A stretch of DNA of 39,633 nt, from NCBI GenBank assembly GCA_009774245.1, contig VSNM01000041.1, positions 1-39,633 on the forward strand. Reading direction: 5' to 3'. The translations under genes and the position numbers were made by a program. Source of the stretch: Lachnospiraceae bacterium. Lineage in GTDB: Bacteria; Bacillota; Clostridia; Lachnospirales; Lachnospiraceae. This document shows, piece after piece, positions 1-8,695 of the stretch; the first letter of the stretch is position 1; each line of letters begins with the position of its first letter. The notes below the pieces were generated by a model. The model was not told the DNA's origin. It saw nothing but the letters and a program-made list of their open reading frames with translations, and did no database searches.

Positions 1-99
1 AAGTATACCTCAGTTTACGACTGGTTGAAGTATATTAAGGCAAATGTGGTTGGAATTAACTTACGGGAATTACGGATAAAGATGCGGAGAAAATGGTAG
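1..99 (+). pseudogene. 5' remnant of FtsX-type permease, out of frame with the downstream part
   Basis: Frame 1 is open from the window edge and reads YTSVYDWLKYIKANVVGIN before drifting into unrelated residues and stopping at 97-99. The frame that continues into the permease becomes meaningful at about base 60, reading LTGITDKDAEKMVETTYLIV. The two join smoothly if one base is missing near positions 59-62, for example one C in an AACCTT context. I infer that this is the extracytoplasmic part just before the first conserved FtsX membrane helix of the gene at 93-1853. The deletion could be real decay or a sequencing error. Confidence 0.5.
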
Positions 100-1853
100 A
101 AACCACTTATCTTATTGTTTTTCTGTATATGAGCGTATTTCTTTCCATTGTCACCATGATATCCGCACTCTTCCTTATCCTTCACAAGATCTCAAAGGAT
201 ATGGAGGAACAGATGGTGCAGATCGGCGTGCTGGAAGCACTGGGGTATACAAGCCGTGCGCTTTCCCTTTCCTACATCTGCGAATATATCCTTACAGGGG
301 GCGTTGGCGCGGTCATCGGCGGCATAACGGCGGCAGTCTTTTCCCCGGTCATGGATACGCTCATAAGGGGTATGATGAACCGTGACGTGCATACGGATGT
401 GAACATTCTCTGCATTCTTATCGTGGTAATATCGATCATAGCGCTTGTCACGCTCTTTGCGTTGTCAAGGGCGGCAAGGGTGAAAAAGCTCCCTCCTGTC
501 GTGGCATTTCGCAAGGGCATAAATACCCACCATTTCGGGAAAAATATACTTCCGCTTGAAAAAATGAGACACAGCATCAATGTCTGGCTTGCCTTCAAGG
601 GAATAGGTAACGATCTTCGCTCGAATATCGGTACGGGTATCTGTATGATCGCCGCAGGAGTTGCCATCATGTTCAGCGTGTACCTCTTTGACTTTTTCAA
701 GAGCGGCTATAACGGACTGATAGGCGTTTTGGGAATGGAAACTCCCGACATAAACATCATTATGATGAACGGAGTGAACGGGGAAAAATTCTGCGAGGAA
801 ATCCGTGAGTTCCCCGAAGTGGAAAAGGTTCTTCTGACGCGCGCAATGGGGGATTATGTGGAAGTAAAAGGCTGCAACCAGAGTGCGGCAGTCTTTTCCT
901 ACGCCGATTATTCCCTCACGGATAATATCCGGCTGAAAGCGGGACGTTTCCCCGAGTACGACAACGAGATCATGATCTCCGCAAGGAGAGAGGAGACAGA
1001 AAACCGGCACATAGGCGACAGTATCATCATCAAGGGCGATGTCTGTGAAAAAAGTTATATCATAACAGGCATTGTCACCGCTATGAACAACAACGGCATA
1101 AGCGTCTACATGACCGAAGACGGTTACCGTCGCATTCGCCCAAACGACCGCCCGAACACAGTGGAGATCACGCTCAAAAACGAGGAAGACCGCCCTGCCT
1201 TTACGGATAAACTCACCGCTCTGTACGGTGCGAGCGCAAAGGATACGGCGTATGAACAGACTGCGCAGGGAAGTCTTGAGGAGCGTATCAGGGCGAAAGC
1301 GGACGAGAAAATGGCGGTGCTGATCTCTCAGTACGGCGTTACCGACGTTGACTATGCCATCAGAATAGGCGACACCGTCATCAGCGGAAACAGCAGCCGT
1401 TTCGTGATAAAAGAGATATCCTCCATGAAGGATTTTTTGAAATCTCAAATGGAATCCATAGCCGCCGTTACAAAGGCATTCTCGTTTGGTGCCGTGATAT
1501 TCATTGCCGTTGTGGTGGCTGTGATATTGGGCATTATAGCCATATCCGCCGTTAAAAGACAGCGCAGGGAATTTGGTATCATGAAAAGTATGGGCTATAC
1601 ATCAAGGGAGCTTATGCTACAGCTTACCCTGCGCATTCTCCCTGTAACGATCGTTTCCTCCTGCATCGCTGCGGTGTTGTCGGTATGGGTACAGCGTGCA
1701 TTTTGGATGGCGGCGTTCGGCGTACAGATTCCTGAAAGCCTGCCGCTAATCGTCGGTACGGCGACAGTGCTTGTATTATTCTGCCTGATTGTCACCTACA
1801 TCAGTGCAGGCAGTATCAGAAAAATATCCGTGACAGAACTTATGACGGAATGA
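93..1853 (+). CDS. ABC transporter permease, FtsX/MacB family (N-terminally interrupted)
   Basis: The product of 586 residues is the membrane part of an ABC exporter or lipoprotein-release type transporter. It has two FtsX modules. The first has helices near residues 5-27, 50-75 and 100-122. The second starts with a helix near 186-205, has an extracytoplasmic domain of about 250 residues, then helices near 468-492, 515-540 and 555-575. A KxMGYTSRELM element near residue 499 mirrors EALGYTSRALS in the first module, as expected for an internal duplication. The ORF begins directly at a transmembrane helix, so TM1 and the first extracytoplasmic domain that normally precede it are missing. They lie upstream in another frame (1-99). 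The start at 93 is only the first available ATG and has no convincing ribosome site. The partner ATPase is not in the window. The serine hydrolase gene follows 15 bp downstream on the same strand. Confidence 0.75.
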   Translation: MVETTYLIVFLYMSVFLSIVTMISALFLILHKISKDMEEQMVQIGVLEALGYTSRALSLSYICEYILTGGVGAVIGGITAAVFSPVMDTLIRGMMNRDVHTDVNILCILIVVISIIALVTLFALSRAARVKKLPPVVAFRKGINTHHFGKNILPLEKMRHSINVWLAFKGIGNDLRSNIGTGICMIAAGVAIMFSVYLFDFFKSGYNGLIGVLGMETPDINIIMMNGVNGEKFCEEIREFPEVEKVLLTRAMGDYVEVKGCNQSAAVFSYADYSLTDNIRLKAGRFPEYDNEIMISARREETENRHIGDSIIIKGDVCEKSYIITGIVTAMNNNGISVYMTEDGYRRIRPNDRPNTVEITLKNEEDRPAFTDKLTALYGASAKDTAYEQTAQGSLEERIRAKADEKMAVLISQYGVTDVDYAIRIGDTVISGNSSRFVIKEISSMKDFLKSQMESIAAVTKAFSFGAVIFIAVVVAVILGIIAISAVKRQRREFGIMKSMGYTSRELMLQLTLRILPVTIVSSCIAAVLSVWVQRAFWMAAFGVQIPESLPLIVGTATVLVLFCLIVTYISAGSIRKISVTELMTE

Positions 1854-1868
1854 AAGTGGGGTTAAATC

Positions 1869-3851
1869 ATGATAAAGAAAAAAATAATTGCAACAATATC
1901 CGCCTTGTGTATGGCAGGAACTGTATACGCATCTGTTGGAAATGCGGTGCATGCTGAATCCGCACAATCGGAACATACCGCCGAAGCAACCGCTTCGCAG
2001 GATAGGATATATTGTATTGCGTCTATAAGCAAGATGTATTCCACATTGGCGGTTATGCAGCTTGTTGACGAGGGAAAGGTCGAACTTGACGCTCCTGTCA
2101 CAAAGTATCTCCCCGATTTCAGTATGAATGACGAGCGGTACAAGGACATCACCGTACGTATGCTTATGAACCACACATCGGGTATCCCTTTGGGGCTGCC
2201 GATAAACAATTATCTTTATGATGATGTTGACAGCTTCGCTCATGACAATACACTTGATATCGTATCGGGACTGCGTTTCAAAGCCGCCCCCGGGGAATAT
2301 GCCAGCTATAATAATATGGGCTTTAGTCTTATTGAGCTTATCGTAGAAAATGTCACCGGTATGAGTTTTACAGATTATGTAAGAAATAACATCGCCGCAA
2401 AGATAGGCGCAGATCATACGGGAACGGCATGGAGCCTGTATGCGGGCGATTTGGGCGATGCACGGGTATCTCTCTATCGCGGCTTTCTGCCAATCGAATA
2501 CCCTTATCAAATGACGGCAGGTTCAGGCGGCATCTATGCCACCGCTTCTGACGTGGCAAATTTCGGCAGTGCTTTTTTTACGGGAAATGATATTCTTCTT
2601 TCCGATGAGGCAAAAACACAGATGTCCACCCGTTGGAATGATGACGCAACATACGAGAGCTACGGTCTGGGCTGGGACTTTGTGGAACAAGTCAAGTACG
2701 AGAAAGAAAACATAAAGGTCATGGGCAAGGGCGGAGACGTGCCGTACATGAACTCGAGCCTCCTTGTCGCTCCCGATGAACAGATCAGCATAGCGGTGCT
2801 GACCGCCGGAAATGGCAGCAGCCAATATGCAGGACTTATGGCGTCTGCTCTGATGGACGTGGCGCTTGCAGAACGGGGAAAAGCGGTAAGCGATCTGACT
2901 CCTCCAGAGCCGGAAATAAAGGACATCATCCCCGATCATTATCAAAAATATGAGGGTTTATACTGCTGCGGCATATTCGGAATCGCCGAAATATGCAGGA
3001 TTACATTTGACGATACCACGATGTACAAGGAGGAATTGGGCACTGACAACACATTGCCCGAAAGATTTAAGATTACCGAAAGCGGAAGTTTTGTCAGGGT
3101 AAATGACAGTGGCAGGATGACTGCAGACAGGGAGATCGTTTATTTCGAGGAAAAGGATGGCAAAATATTCATCAGAACGGAGTTGTTCGCCGTATACCCA
3201 GGACTTGGAAATAAGTCAGACAGTATGTACACAGGGGAAAAAATGGAAGAAAATCCCGTCTCCCCCAGTGTGCAGCAAAGCTGGGACGAGCTTTCACAGA
3301 CAGTATTCGTCACATATAACGAAAAATGGACCTCCCAGAACTATGAAACGCCATTTTACCAGATTGTGACAGATGAGGCATTCCCCGGTTATATTCTGGC
3401 AAAAAACAGCAGAGGCGCAAAAGCGGAAAAAATGACTGATGAAGAACATGCCCTTTTCTTTACTTCCATACCGAGCACTGCAAACAGGGATTTGTATGAC
3501 ATAGAGATCACTGAGCAAACCTATGCGGACAAAACGTCGGCAGTCTCCCTTAACCTGAGCGACGGGACGCGATGCCGCAGTGTGGACAGTCTCCCGGAAT
3601 TTACCGCTGATACCACCGAAATTCCCCTTCACAGCGGTGAAGCCGTATGGTATCGTATCAGGAACGATATGGACGGAAAGAGTATCGCTGTCGAACGACC
3701 TGACAACTCAGCCGTATTCGTCTACAACAAGTTCCGTGAACTGCTGTACAGCACCCATGTCAGGGACGCAGTGAACACCATCGACCTTCCCCCGGACGGC
3801 TATATCGCTTTTGTAGGTGAAACTGGTGGCAGTGTGAAAATATTCAAGTAA
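1869..3851 (+). CDS. secreted serine hydrolase, class C beta-lactamase/PBP-like
   Basis: The protein has 660 residues and a signal peptide (about 1-30, basic start and hydrophobic core), so it should act outside the membrane. The beta-lactamase-family fold is indicated by the nucleophile motif SISK (Ser52-Lys55), a YNN motif near residue 141 (YASYNNMGF) in the place of YxN, the MNHTSG block near residue 96, and a GKGGD stretch near residue 278 where the third K/HxG box is expected. Residues from about 370 to the end form an extra C-terminal region of unknown role. Only about 20 residues separate the predicted signal cleavage site from SISK. Family members usually have some 50-70 residues there, forming the first helix and strands, so the N-terminal lobe appears shortened. 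The gene is probably co-transcribed with the permease upstream; a GTGGGG ribosome site precedes the ATG. The substrate is unknown (esterase or peptidase activity are both possible). Confidence 0.75.
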   Translation: MIKKKIIATISALCMAGTVYASVGNAVHAESAQSEHTAEATASQDRIYCIASISKMYSTLAVMQLVDEGKVELDAPVTKYLPDFSMNDERYKDITVRMLMNHTSGIPLGLPINNYLYDDVDSFAHDNTLDIVSGLRFKAAPGEYASYNNMGFSLIELIVENVTGMSFTDYVRNNIAAKIGADHTGTAWSLYAGDLGDARVSLYRGFLPIEYPYQMTAGSGGIYATASDVANFGSAFFTGNDILLSDEAKTQMSTRWNDDATYESYGLGWDFVEQVKYEKENIKVMGKGGDVPYMNSSLLVAPDEQISIAVLTAGNGSSQYAGLMASALMDVALAERGKAVSDLTPPEPEIKDIIPDHYQKYEGLYCCGIFGIAEICRITFDDTTMYKEELGTDNTLPERFKITESGSFVRVNDSGRMTADREIVYFEEKDGKIFIRTELFAVYPGLGNKSDSMYTGEKMEENPVSPSVQQSWDELSQTVFVTYNEKWTSQNYETPFYQIVTDEAFPGYILAKNSRGAKAEKMTDEEHALFFTSIPSTANRDLYDIEITEQTYADKTSAVSLNLSDGTRCRSVDSLPEFTADTTEIPLHSGEAVWYRIRNDMDGKSIAVERPDNSAVFVYNKFRELLYSTHVRDAVNTIDLPPDGYIAFVGETGGSVKIFK

Positions 3852-3854
3852 TTA

Positions 3855-3900
3855 TATTAAAAACACCAATCCCGCAAGGTTATTCCTTGCGGGATTGGTG
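3855..3900 (-). terminator. intrinsic terminator between convergent genes
   Basis: A perfect 16-bp inverted repeat (3864-3879 and 3885-3900) with a 5-nt loop is followed, reading the minus strand, by five T residues. It lies 20 bp past the stop of the solute-binding protein remnant and 12 bp past the stop of the hydrolase gene, so it probably ends minus-strand transcripts and may stall plus-strand ones too. Confidence 0.8.
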
Positions 3901-3920
3901 CATCAATATATCATCACATA

Positions 3921-5456
3921 TTATGAATTTGTCAATGCTACCTGCTCTGCGATAATGTCTGTCAGCATCGCCTCAGCCTCTGACATGCCTGTCTTCTCCA
4001 GTTCGTCAAGCATACTATCATAATTTGCATCGAAATCTGCCTCAGAACCTGTCACGCACTTGATCAGCGCTGACCATGATACCTCGTCAAGCCGGTTTGA
4101 GATCTCATCAAACTCCATCGGCTTTGCAAGCGCCCAGAGAGGAGGATAATCCGGTACCTCAAACTCGCTTGCCTGCGGGAACATATCTACCAGAAGCTCT
4201 ACGCCCCACTTCTCACATGCCGCCTTCTCTTCCTCATTGTACTCTGCGATCACGGAAGTCTTGCTTGTCGTCGTGTATGTGCTTCCTGAAGGATCAAGGA
4301 TGCCATCGCCATAGGAAGGGAACGGATAGTTGTGGAAGCCTACGCCTGTATTCTTAGAGTAATCCTTGTCGTTCTGCGACTGCTCGATCTCCTCATCTGT
4401 ACGATAACGGTGTCCACTCTCATCAATGAAATAGTTCACGCCCTCGATACCCCATTTATTGAGTACCTGTCCCTCGTCAGAGCAGAGGTAGTCAATAAAC
4501 TTGATCGCCTTCACAGGATCTGCGCAGGTAGATGAAATCGCCACACCTGTTCCTGTGGTAAGTCCCTGATACATCAGATTCGGGCATTTTGTATCCTTAT
4601 CCATCGTGAGCGGAAGGCCGCAGTATGTAGCGCCAAGCTTGCCGTCCGCCTTCAGTACCTTCTCACCGTCCTGATAGTTCCAGTCTTTATCAAAGAGACA
4701 TACCACACGTCCGGAAGCGATCTTTGCGATGTAGTCATCATTGGTCTGTGTTGCGAACTCGGGATCAAGAATGCCCTCATTGAACATACGGCACATCCAG
4801 CGGAAGTACTCTCTCTCCTTCTCGGAGCGGAATTTGTAAATCGCCTTGTTATTCTCATCCACGATCCACTGTCCATTGTCCGGTGCGCCATCCGCGATCG
4901 CGCCTGCCGGATTGCCCAGTGTGATCAGCCAGTGCCAGTCTGAAGTAGACAGTGTGATACCGATCCTGTCCAGCCCGTCCTCTGTCTTGGGACTTTCCGC
5001 GATGTAATCCTTGATCATCGCCTCGAGCTCTTCAAGCGTCTCAGGCAGTTTGTAATCCTTTGCCTTCAGGGCATCCCACTGAATCTGTGCAGAACCGCAG
5101 TCCTTGAACTTCTCTCCGCCTACCACATATGCAGACAGCTGATAAATTGACGGATCGTCAGCGGACTGTCTCAGCTTGCCAAACTCATCGCCGTACAGCT
5201 TCTTGATATTCGGGCCGTACTCTTCAATCAATTCGGACATATCCATCAGCGCATCGGCCTCGATCAGGTTGTTTGCCGAACCCTTGGCAAAGATGATATC
5301 CGGATACTTCTGCTCCGCGATCATCAGGGCTACCGCCTCACTCTCATCATTGCCGCCGATCGGATAGGATGTCTTTAACTTTACGCCAGTCTTCTCAGTG
5401 ATAGCCAGTGCAACCGGATCTGTCCACGGATCATCCTGTGTGCCATCCGCTGAGAA
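3921..5456 (-). pseudogene. extracellular solute-binding protein, ABC sugar uptake type, 5' end lost
   Basis: The translated region resembles LplA/YtcQ-type carbohydrate-binding lipoproteins of about 540-560 residues. Recognisable sequence starts near 5456 (FSADGTQDDPWTDPVALAI), and the mature-protein core follows (for example DIIFAKGSANNLIEADALMD). The signal peptide and lipobox cysteine are absent. Upstream, the same frame runs into the 3' end of the histidine kinase gene and meets a stop codon without any ATG, GTG or TTG. The first usable start is the ATG at 5324, well inside the binding domain (467 residues from there). The kinase stop codon (5431) lies inside the solute-binding protein sequence, so the two genes are joined out of frame, most simply by a deletion. 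Without a secretion signal the product could not bind substrate outside the cell. No partner permeases or ATPase are in the window. Confidence 0.7.
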
Positions 5457-7257
5457 AAATGGGCAGATGCAGCGCGACGGTTGTCCCCTTCCCGCGCTCA
5501 GAGTTGATCGTCATGCCATACTCGCTGCCATAGCACAACCGCACTCTCTGGTTGATATTGTAGAGGCCGATGCTCTCCTTTTTCTCCGGATTTTTCATGG
5601 CAATGTCAGTGCGGATGCGCGCCAGCGTCTCCAGATTCATACCGCATCCATTGTCGGACACGGCGATGCACAGACCGCCGCCCTCTGCGGACCGCGAGAT
5701 GCGGATGCGGACCACACCGCCTGTCTCCGTCTCCTCCAGTCCGTGCAGGATCGCGTTTTCCACAATTGGCTGCAGCAGGAGCGGCAGCGTGATGCACTTA
5801 CTCACGTCAATGCCATCCTGCACCTCAAACGCATAATCAAATTTCTCCCCAAACCGAAGCTTCTGTATCTTCATATAGATTTCGATATGATTGAGCTCCT
5901 CCTGCAGGGATGTGAACGCCGTACCATTGTTTTCGAGCACATACCGCATCGATTTGCCCAGAAGCTTGATGGCCGTCGCCACCTCCCTGTCCCCCACAGT
6001 GTATGCCTTCATGCGGATTGATTCCAGCGTGTTGTACAAAAAGTGCGGGTTGATCTGGCTGGCGAGCATCTTAAACTCCATCTTCTGCTGCTCGTTTGCA
6101 AGTACCTGTTCATTCAAAATGGCCCGATACATCGCCTGATACATCATCGCATCCTTTTCCTTGATTCGCTGTACCGTGACTTCGAGATCGGAATACACTT
6201 CGGAGATCTCATCATCGCCGCGGACAATTTCCCGAAAATCGTAGTCCTCGTTGCTCGCCTGGTGCATCACATGACGGAGTGCGGAGACACGCCGTGTGAA
6301 ATAGGAAGTAAAGAAGTGAATCAGTATCCCCGGAACAACGATCGCAAGCAGAATAATGACCAGACAGATTCCGATAATATTTCTGATATTGTCATATGAC
6401 TTATCGTTATAAGTGAAGATGTATATCCGCGAATCAGACTGGTACAGCCGCAGCGCGGAAATCCCCGCAAAGCAGGTGGCATTTTCAATTTTTTGCTTCC
6501 CCAGATATTGAAAAAAATATTCTTCAAATCCATCCCCAAACATCTGCGGGCTGCCGTAAGTCTTTCTGTCGGAGGCATAAAATACCACACCGTCATCCAC
6601 AGAAGCCCTGTTCTGGTATTCCTGATTATCAATCCGTGTCCGTAGATAATTATCACTGATCCGGATTACCAGGACGGCATTGTAATCCGAGTTGACCAGC
6701 GGTATCCTTCTCACCAGACACAATCCCCAATACTGATTTCCGTACTCGTCAGTCCTCTCCATTTCTTTCCAGAATACGCCCGTCTGCGATATCGCGCGCT
6801 GATACCAGTCTGTGCCGGCAATGGTCTCATCCACGCCGTGATACTGCTTATACTCATAGATATTTGGATTGTCGCAGTAGATATCAATCTGCTCGATCTC
6901 CATGTAATGATGCATGTAGTTATCCAGAGCAGAGGTATGCGCATTCACCGCCTGCACATACTCTGCTCTGGAAGGGTATCTTCCCCTCAGCACCAGACTC
7001 ACATCATCGTTAAAGGACAGTTCCTCCGAAATATTGTACGCCTGCGTCGTAATCTCAAACAGAATCGTCCGCACTCTCAGATTATCAGACTCGAGCAGAT
7101 CTCTATAATAGCTCGTCAGCAGATTATACGTATTGACCACCAGAAAAATACCGATCAGGAACACCGGCAGAAACACAGCTACAATATAAACGGTATATAA
7201 CTGTCTGCGTATGCCGGATTTGCGCAGAAAACCGAACAGCTCATGCCTTTTATTCAT
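5431..7257 (-). CDS. YesM/LytS-like sensor histidine kinase
   Basis: This 608-residue membrane kinase has a helix at about 17-45, an extracytoplasmic sensing region to about 290, a second helix at about 292-317, a HAMP-like segment, and a His_kinase domain with the phospho-accepting His405 in QINPHFLYNTLESIR. The ATPase domain shows an N box (VENAILHG, about 499-506) and a G box (DNGCGM, about 535-540). Kinases of this type normally pair with an AraC-type response regulator and control sugar uptake genes, which fits the solute-binding protein remnant downstream. No AraC-type regulator is present; the neighbour 8 bp upstream is a lone receiver. The last residues (FLSGWHTG) are read out of frame from solute-binding protein sequence, so the native C-terminus was probably replaced near residue 600, beyond the catalytic domain. 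The kinase may still be active. Confidence 0.88.
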   Translation of the reverse strand: MNKRHELFGFLRKSGIRRQLYTVYIVAVFLPVFLIGIFLVVNTYNLLTSYYRDLLESDNLRVRTILFEITTQAYNISEELSFNDDVSLVLRGRYPSRAEYVQAVNAHTSALDNYMHHYMEIEQIDIYCDNPNIYEYKQYHGVDETIAGTDWYQRAISQTGVFWKEMERTDEYGNQYWGLCLVRRIPLVNSDYNAVLVIRISDNYLRTRIDNQEYQNRASVDDGVVFYASDRKTYGSPQMFGDGFEEYFFQYLGKQKIENATCFAGISALRLYQSDSRIYIFTYNDKSYDNIRNIIGICLVIILLAIVVPGILIHFFTSYFTRRVSALRHVMHQASNEDYDFREIVRGDDEISEVYSDLEVTVQRIKEKDAMMYQAMYRAILNEQVLANEQQKMEFKMLASQINPHFLYNTLESIRMKAYTVGDREVATAIKLLGKSMRYVLENNGTAFTSLQEELNHIEIYMKIQKLRFGEKFDYAFEVQDGIDVSKCITLPLLLQPIVENAILHGLEETETGGVVRIRISRSAEGGGLCIAVSDNGCGMNLETLARIRTDIAMKNPEKKESIGLYNINQRVRLCYGSEYGMTINSERGKGTTVALHLPIFLSGWHTG

Positions 7258-7265
7258 ATCTTTGA

Positions 7266-7676
7266 TTATATCTTCTTTCCATATTTTTCCCTGTAGGCAT
7301 ACAGCTCAATAATGTTCTGCACGCGGCGCCTGATAACCTTGGGCTCAAACGGTTTGACCACGAGATCGGCCACCTTGTACTCAAACGCCCTGTCTCCCGT
7401 CTCCTCCGAGGCGTCATCCGTGACAATCACCACCGGCAATCTGTCCAACAGTCCCTTTTTCTTCATATAATCAAGCACACCAAAACCATTGATCACCGGC
7501 ATGATGATATCCAGCAGCACCACCGCCAGATCACGGTCATCCGCTTCCATAATATCAATCGCCATCTGGCCGCCTGACGCCTCGACAATCTCATATTTGT
7601 CCCGGAAAATGTCCCCCAACATATACCGGTTAATTCCCTTGTCATCCACGACAAGGATTTTATTTTTTGTATTCAC
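7266..7676 (-). CDS. stand-alone response regulator receiver domain
   Basis: The 136-residue protein is a complete CheY-like receiver: acidic pair Asp11-Asp12, phospho-acceptor Asp56 (VVLLDIIMP), Thr86 and Lys108 (VVKPFEP). There is no output domain; the chain ends soon after the last helix (NIIELYAYREKYGKKI). Similar tails in this group often lead into GGDEF, EAL or HD-GYP domains, so loss of an output domain is possible, but no continuation is visible in any frame before the kinase gene starts 8 bp on. It lies 35 bp after the TetR-Hpt gene. By family logic it would accept phosphate from a kinase and could exchange it with an Hpt histidine, which is exactly what the upstream neighbour carries. 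That pairing is inference. Confidence 0.85.
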   Translation of the reverse strand: MNTKNKILVVDDKGINRYMLGDIFRDKYEIVEASGGQMAIDIMEADDRDLAVVLLDIIMPVINGFGVLDYMKKKGLLDRLPVVIVTDDASEETGDRAFEYKVADLVVKPFEPKVIRRRVQNIIELYAYREKYGKKI

Positions 7677-7711
7677 TTTTTACTATCCCCATTCACAGTT
7701 CCTTACACAAC

Positions 7712-8671
7712 CTATAACAGCACCGTGATACACCTGCACGCTTCCATCACATCATTGTATGCTTTCTGGGCGCCCTCGAGGCCGCCCGGGCGCAGGATTT
7801 CCACCAGTACGCTGAGTCTGCCGCGCACTGTGTCAAGTCCGAGATTTGCAGCCATCCCCTTCATCCCGTGCGCATACTCAAACGCGCTTTTGGCATCTCC
7901 GGCCCTGATCGCCACCCCCAGGGCCTCAAGATCCGGATCTCCAAAAAACTCAATCAGAAAATTTCTGTATGCCTCTTTATTTCCCTTCATGCGCGCGAGT
8001 GCCTTGTCCACGTCAACGCCCCGCTCCCTCAATAGCTTCCAGAGGGTATCGCTCCCATTTTCCGGTCGGGTTCCGCTGCCGATTCCATAATAAATGCTCC
8101 TGTTCTGCACCTCCAGGAGTCTGCCGGCTGTCTCGCGGTCCATCCTCTCATTCGTGCGCACCATCTGCACAAATCCCATGAAGGAGGACAACAGGAAAAA
8201 GGCTGTCTCATTTATATTTGTGATATTGGCATCCCCCCGCGCCACTGCGTTTTTCAGATACTCCCCAATCCGCAGGACAAACGGGCTGGCAGTCATGTCC
8301 ATCTTTCCATGATAAACGACCTGCATATGGACTGCATCCGCCCGGAAGGAAAACAGCCTGTCCAGAAGTCGCCTGGTGATCCTGTCGAGATTCGTATACA
8401 AGTCCACGTCTTTTGCATACGTCTCATCCATGATCATGAGAAACGGTCTCGCCTGCAGGGCCGCCACTGCGCATGCCAGGGCATTTTTGTCCTCGAAACG
8501 CTGATAGATCGCTGAGTTGGAGCATCCACTCTCCTTCGCCACCTTTCGAATCGTGAGATTCTCATAACCCTCCCGACCGATGATCGCGACCGCAGTATCA
8601 AGAATCCTCCTGCCAACATTGTCATCCGTCATCATCGCACTGCTTTGTGCCTCTTCTTCCCCGTACACCAT
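7712..8671 (-). CDS. TetR-family DNA-binding domain fused to a C-terminal Hpt phosphotransfer domain
   Basis: The 319-residue protein has two recognisable halves. Residues about 19-66 are a TetR N-terminal helix-turn-helix (RRILDTAVAIIGREGYENLT, then VAKESGCSNSAIYQRFEDKN), followed by an all-helical segment to about 200 that fits a TetR ligand/dimer domain. Residues about 211-310 match an Hpt domain: a lead-in GVDVDKALARMKGNKEAYRN, then EYAHGMKGMAANLGL with the candidate phospho-acceptor His268, and a following helix. This HGxKGxAANLG pattern is the Hpt signature. The ATG at 8671 has a GGGGGAAG site 8 nt upstream and starts 24 bp after scpB, so it is likely on the scpAB transcript. A receiver and a kinase follow. 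A TetR-Hpt fusion is not an architecture I know; a frameshift artefact is excluded because both halves share one frame. Confidence 0.82.
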   Translation of the reverse strand: MVYGEEEAQSSAMMTDDNVGRRILDTAVAIIGREGYENLTIRKVAKESGCSNSAIYQRFEDKNALACAVAALQARPFLMIMDETYAKDVDLYTNLDRITRRLLDRLFSFRADAVHMQVVYHGKMDMTASPFVLRIGEYLKNAVARGDANITNINETAFFLLSSFMGFVQMVRTNERMDRETAGRLLEVQNRSIYYGIGSGTRPENGSDTLWKLLRERGVDVDKALARMKGNKEAYRNFLIEFFGDPDLEALGVAIRAGDAKSAFEYAHGMKGMAANLGLDTVRGRLSVLVEILRPGGLEGAQKAYNDVMEACRCITVLL

Positions 8672-8695
8672 ATTCTTCCCCCACTCGCATCACGC

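Noticed and set aside
465..1448. Long minus-strand ORF of 327 codons opposite the FtsX gene
   Set aside because: It is antisense to clear permease sequence, has a His/Arg/Val-rich composition typical of shadow frames, and has no ribosome site or domain.
1776..2510. Minus-strand ORF of 244 codons opposite the serine hydrolase
   Set aside because: Shadow of a gene with signal peptide and SxxK/YNN motifs; no coding sense of its own.
7266..7676. Receiver gene as a frameshifted fragment of a longer regulator
   Set aside because: No output domain is found in any frame after the stop; the next gene starts 8 bp on. Truncation by deletion remains possible but cannot be shown.
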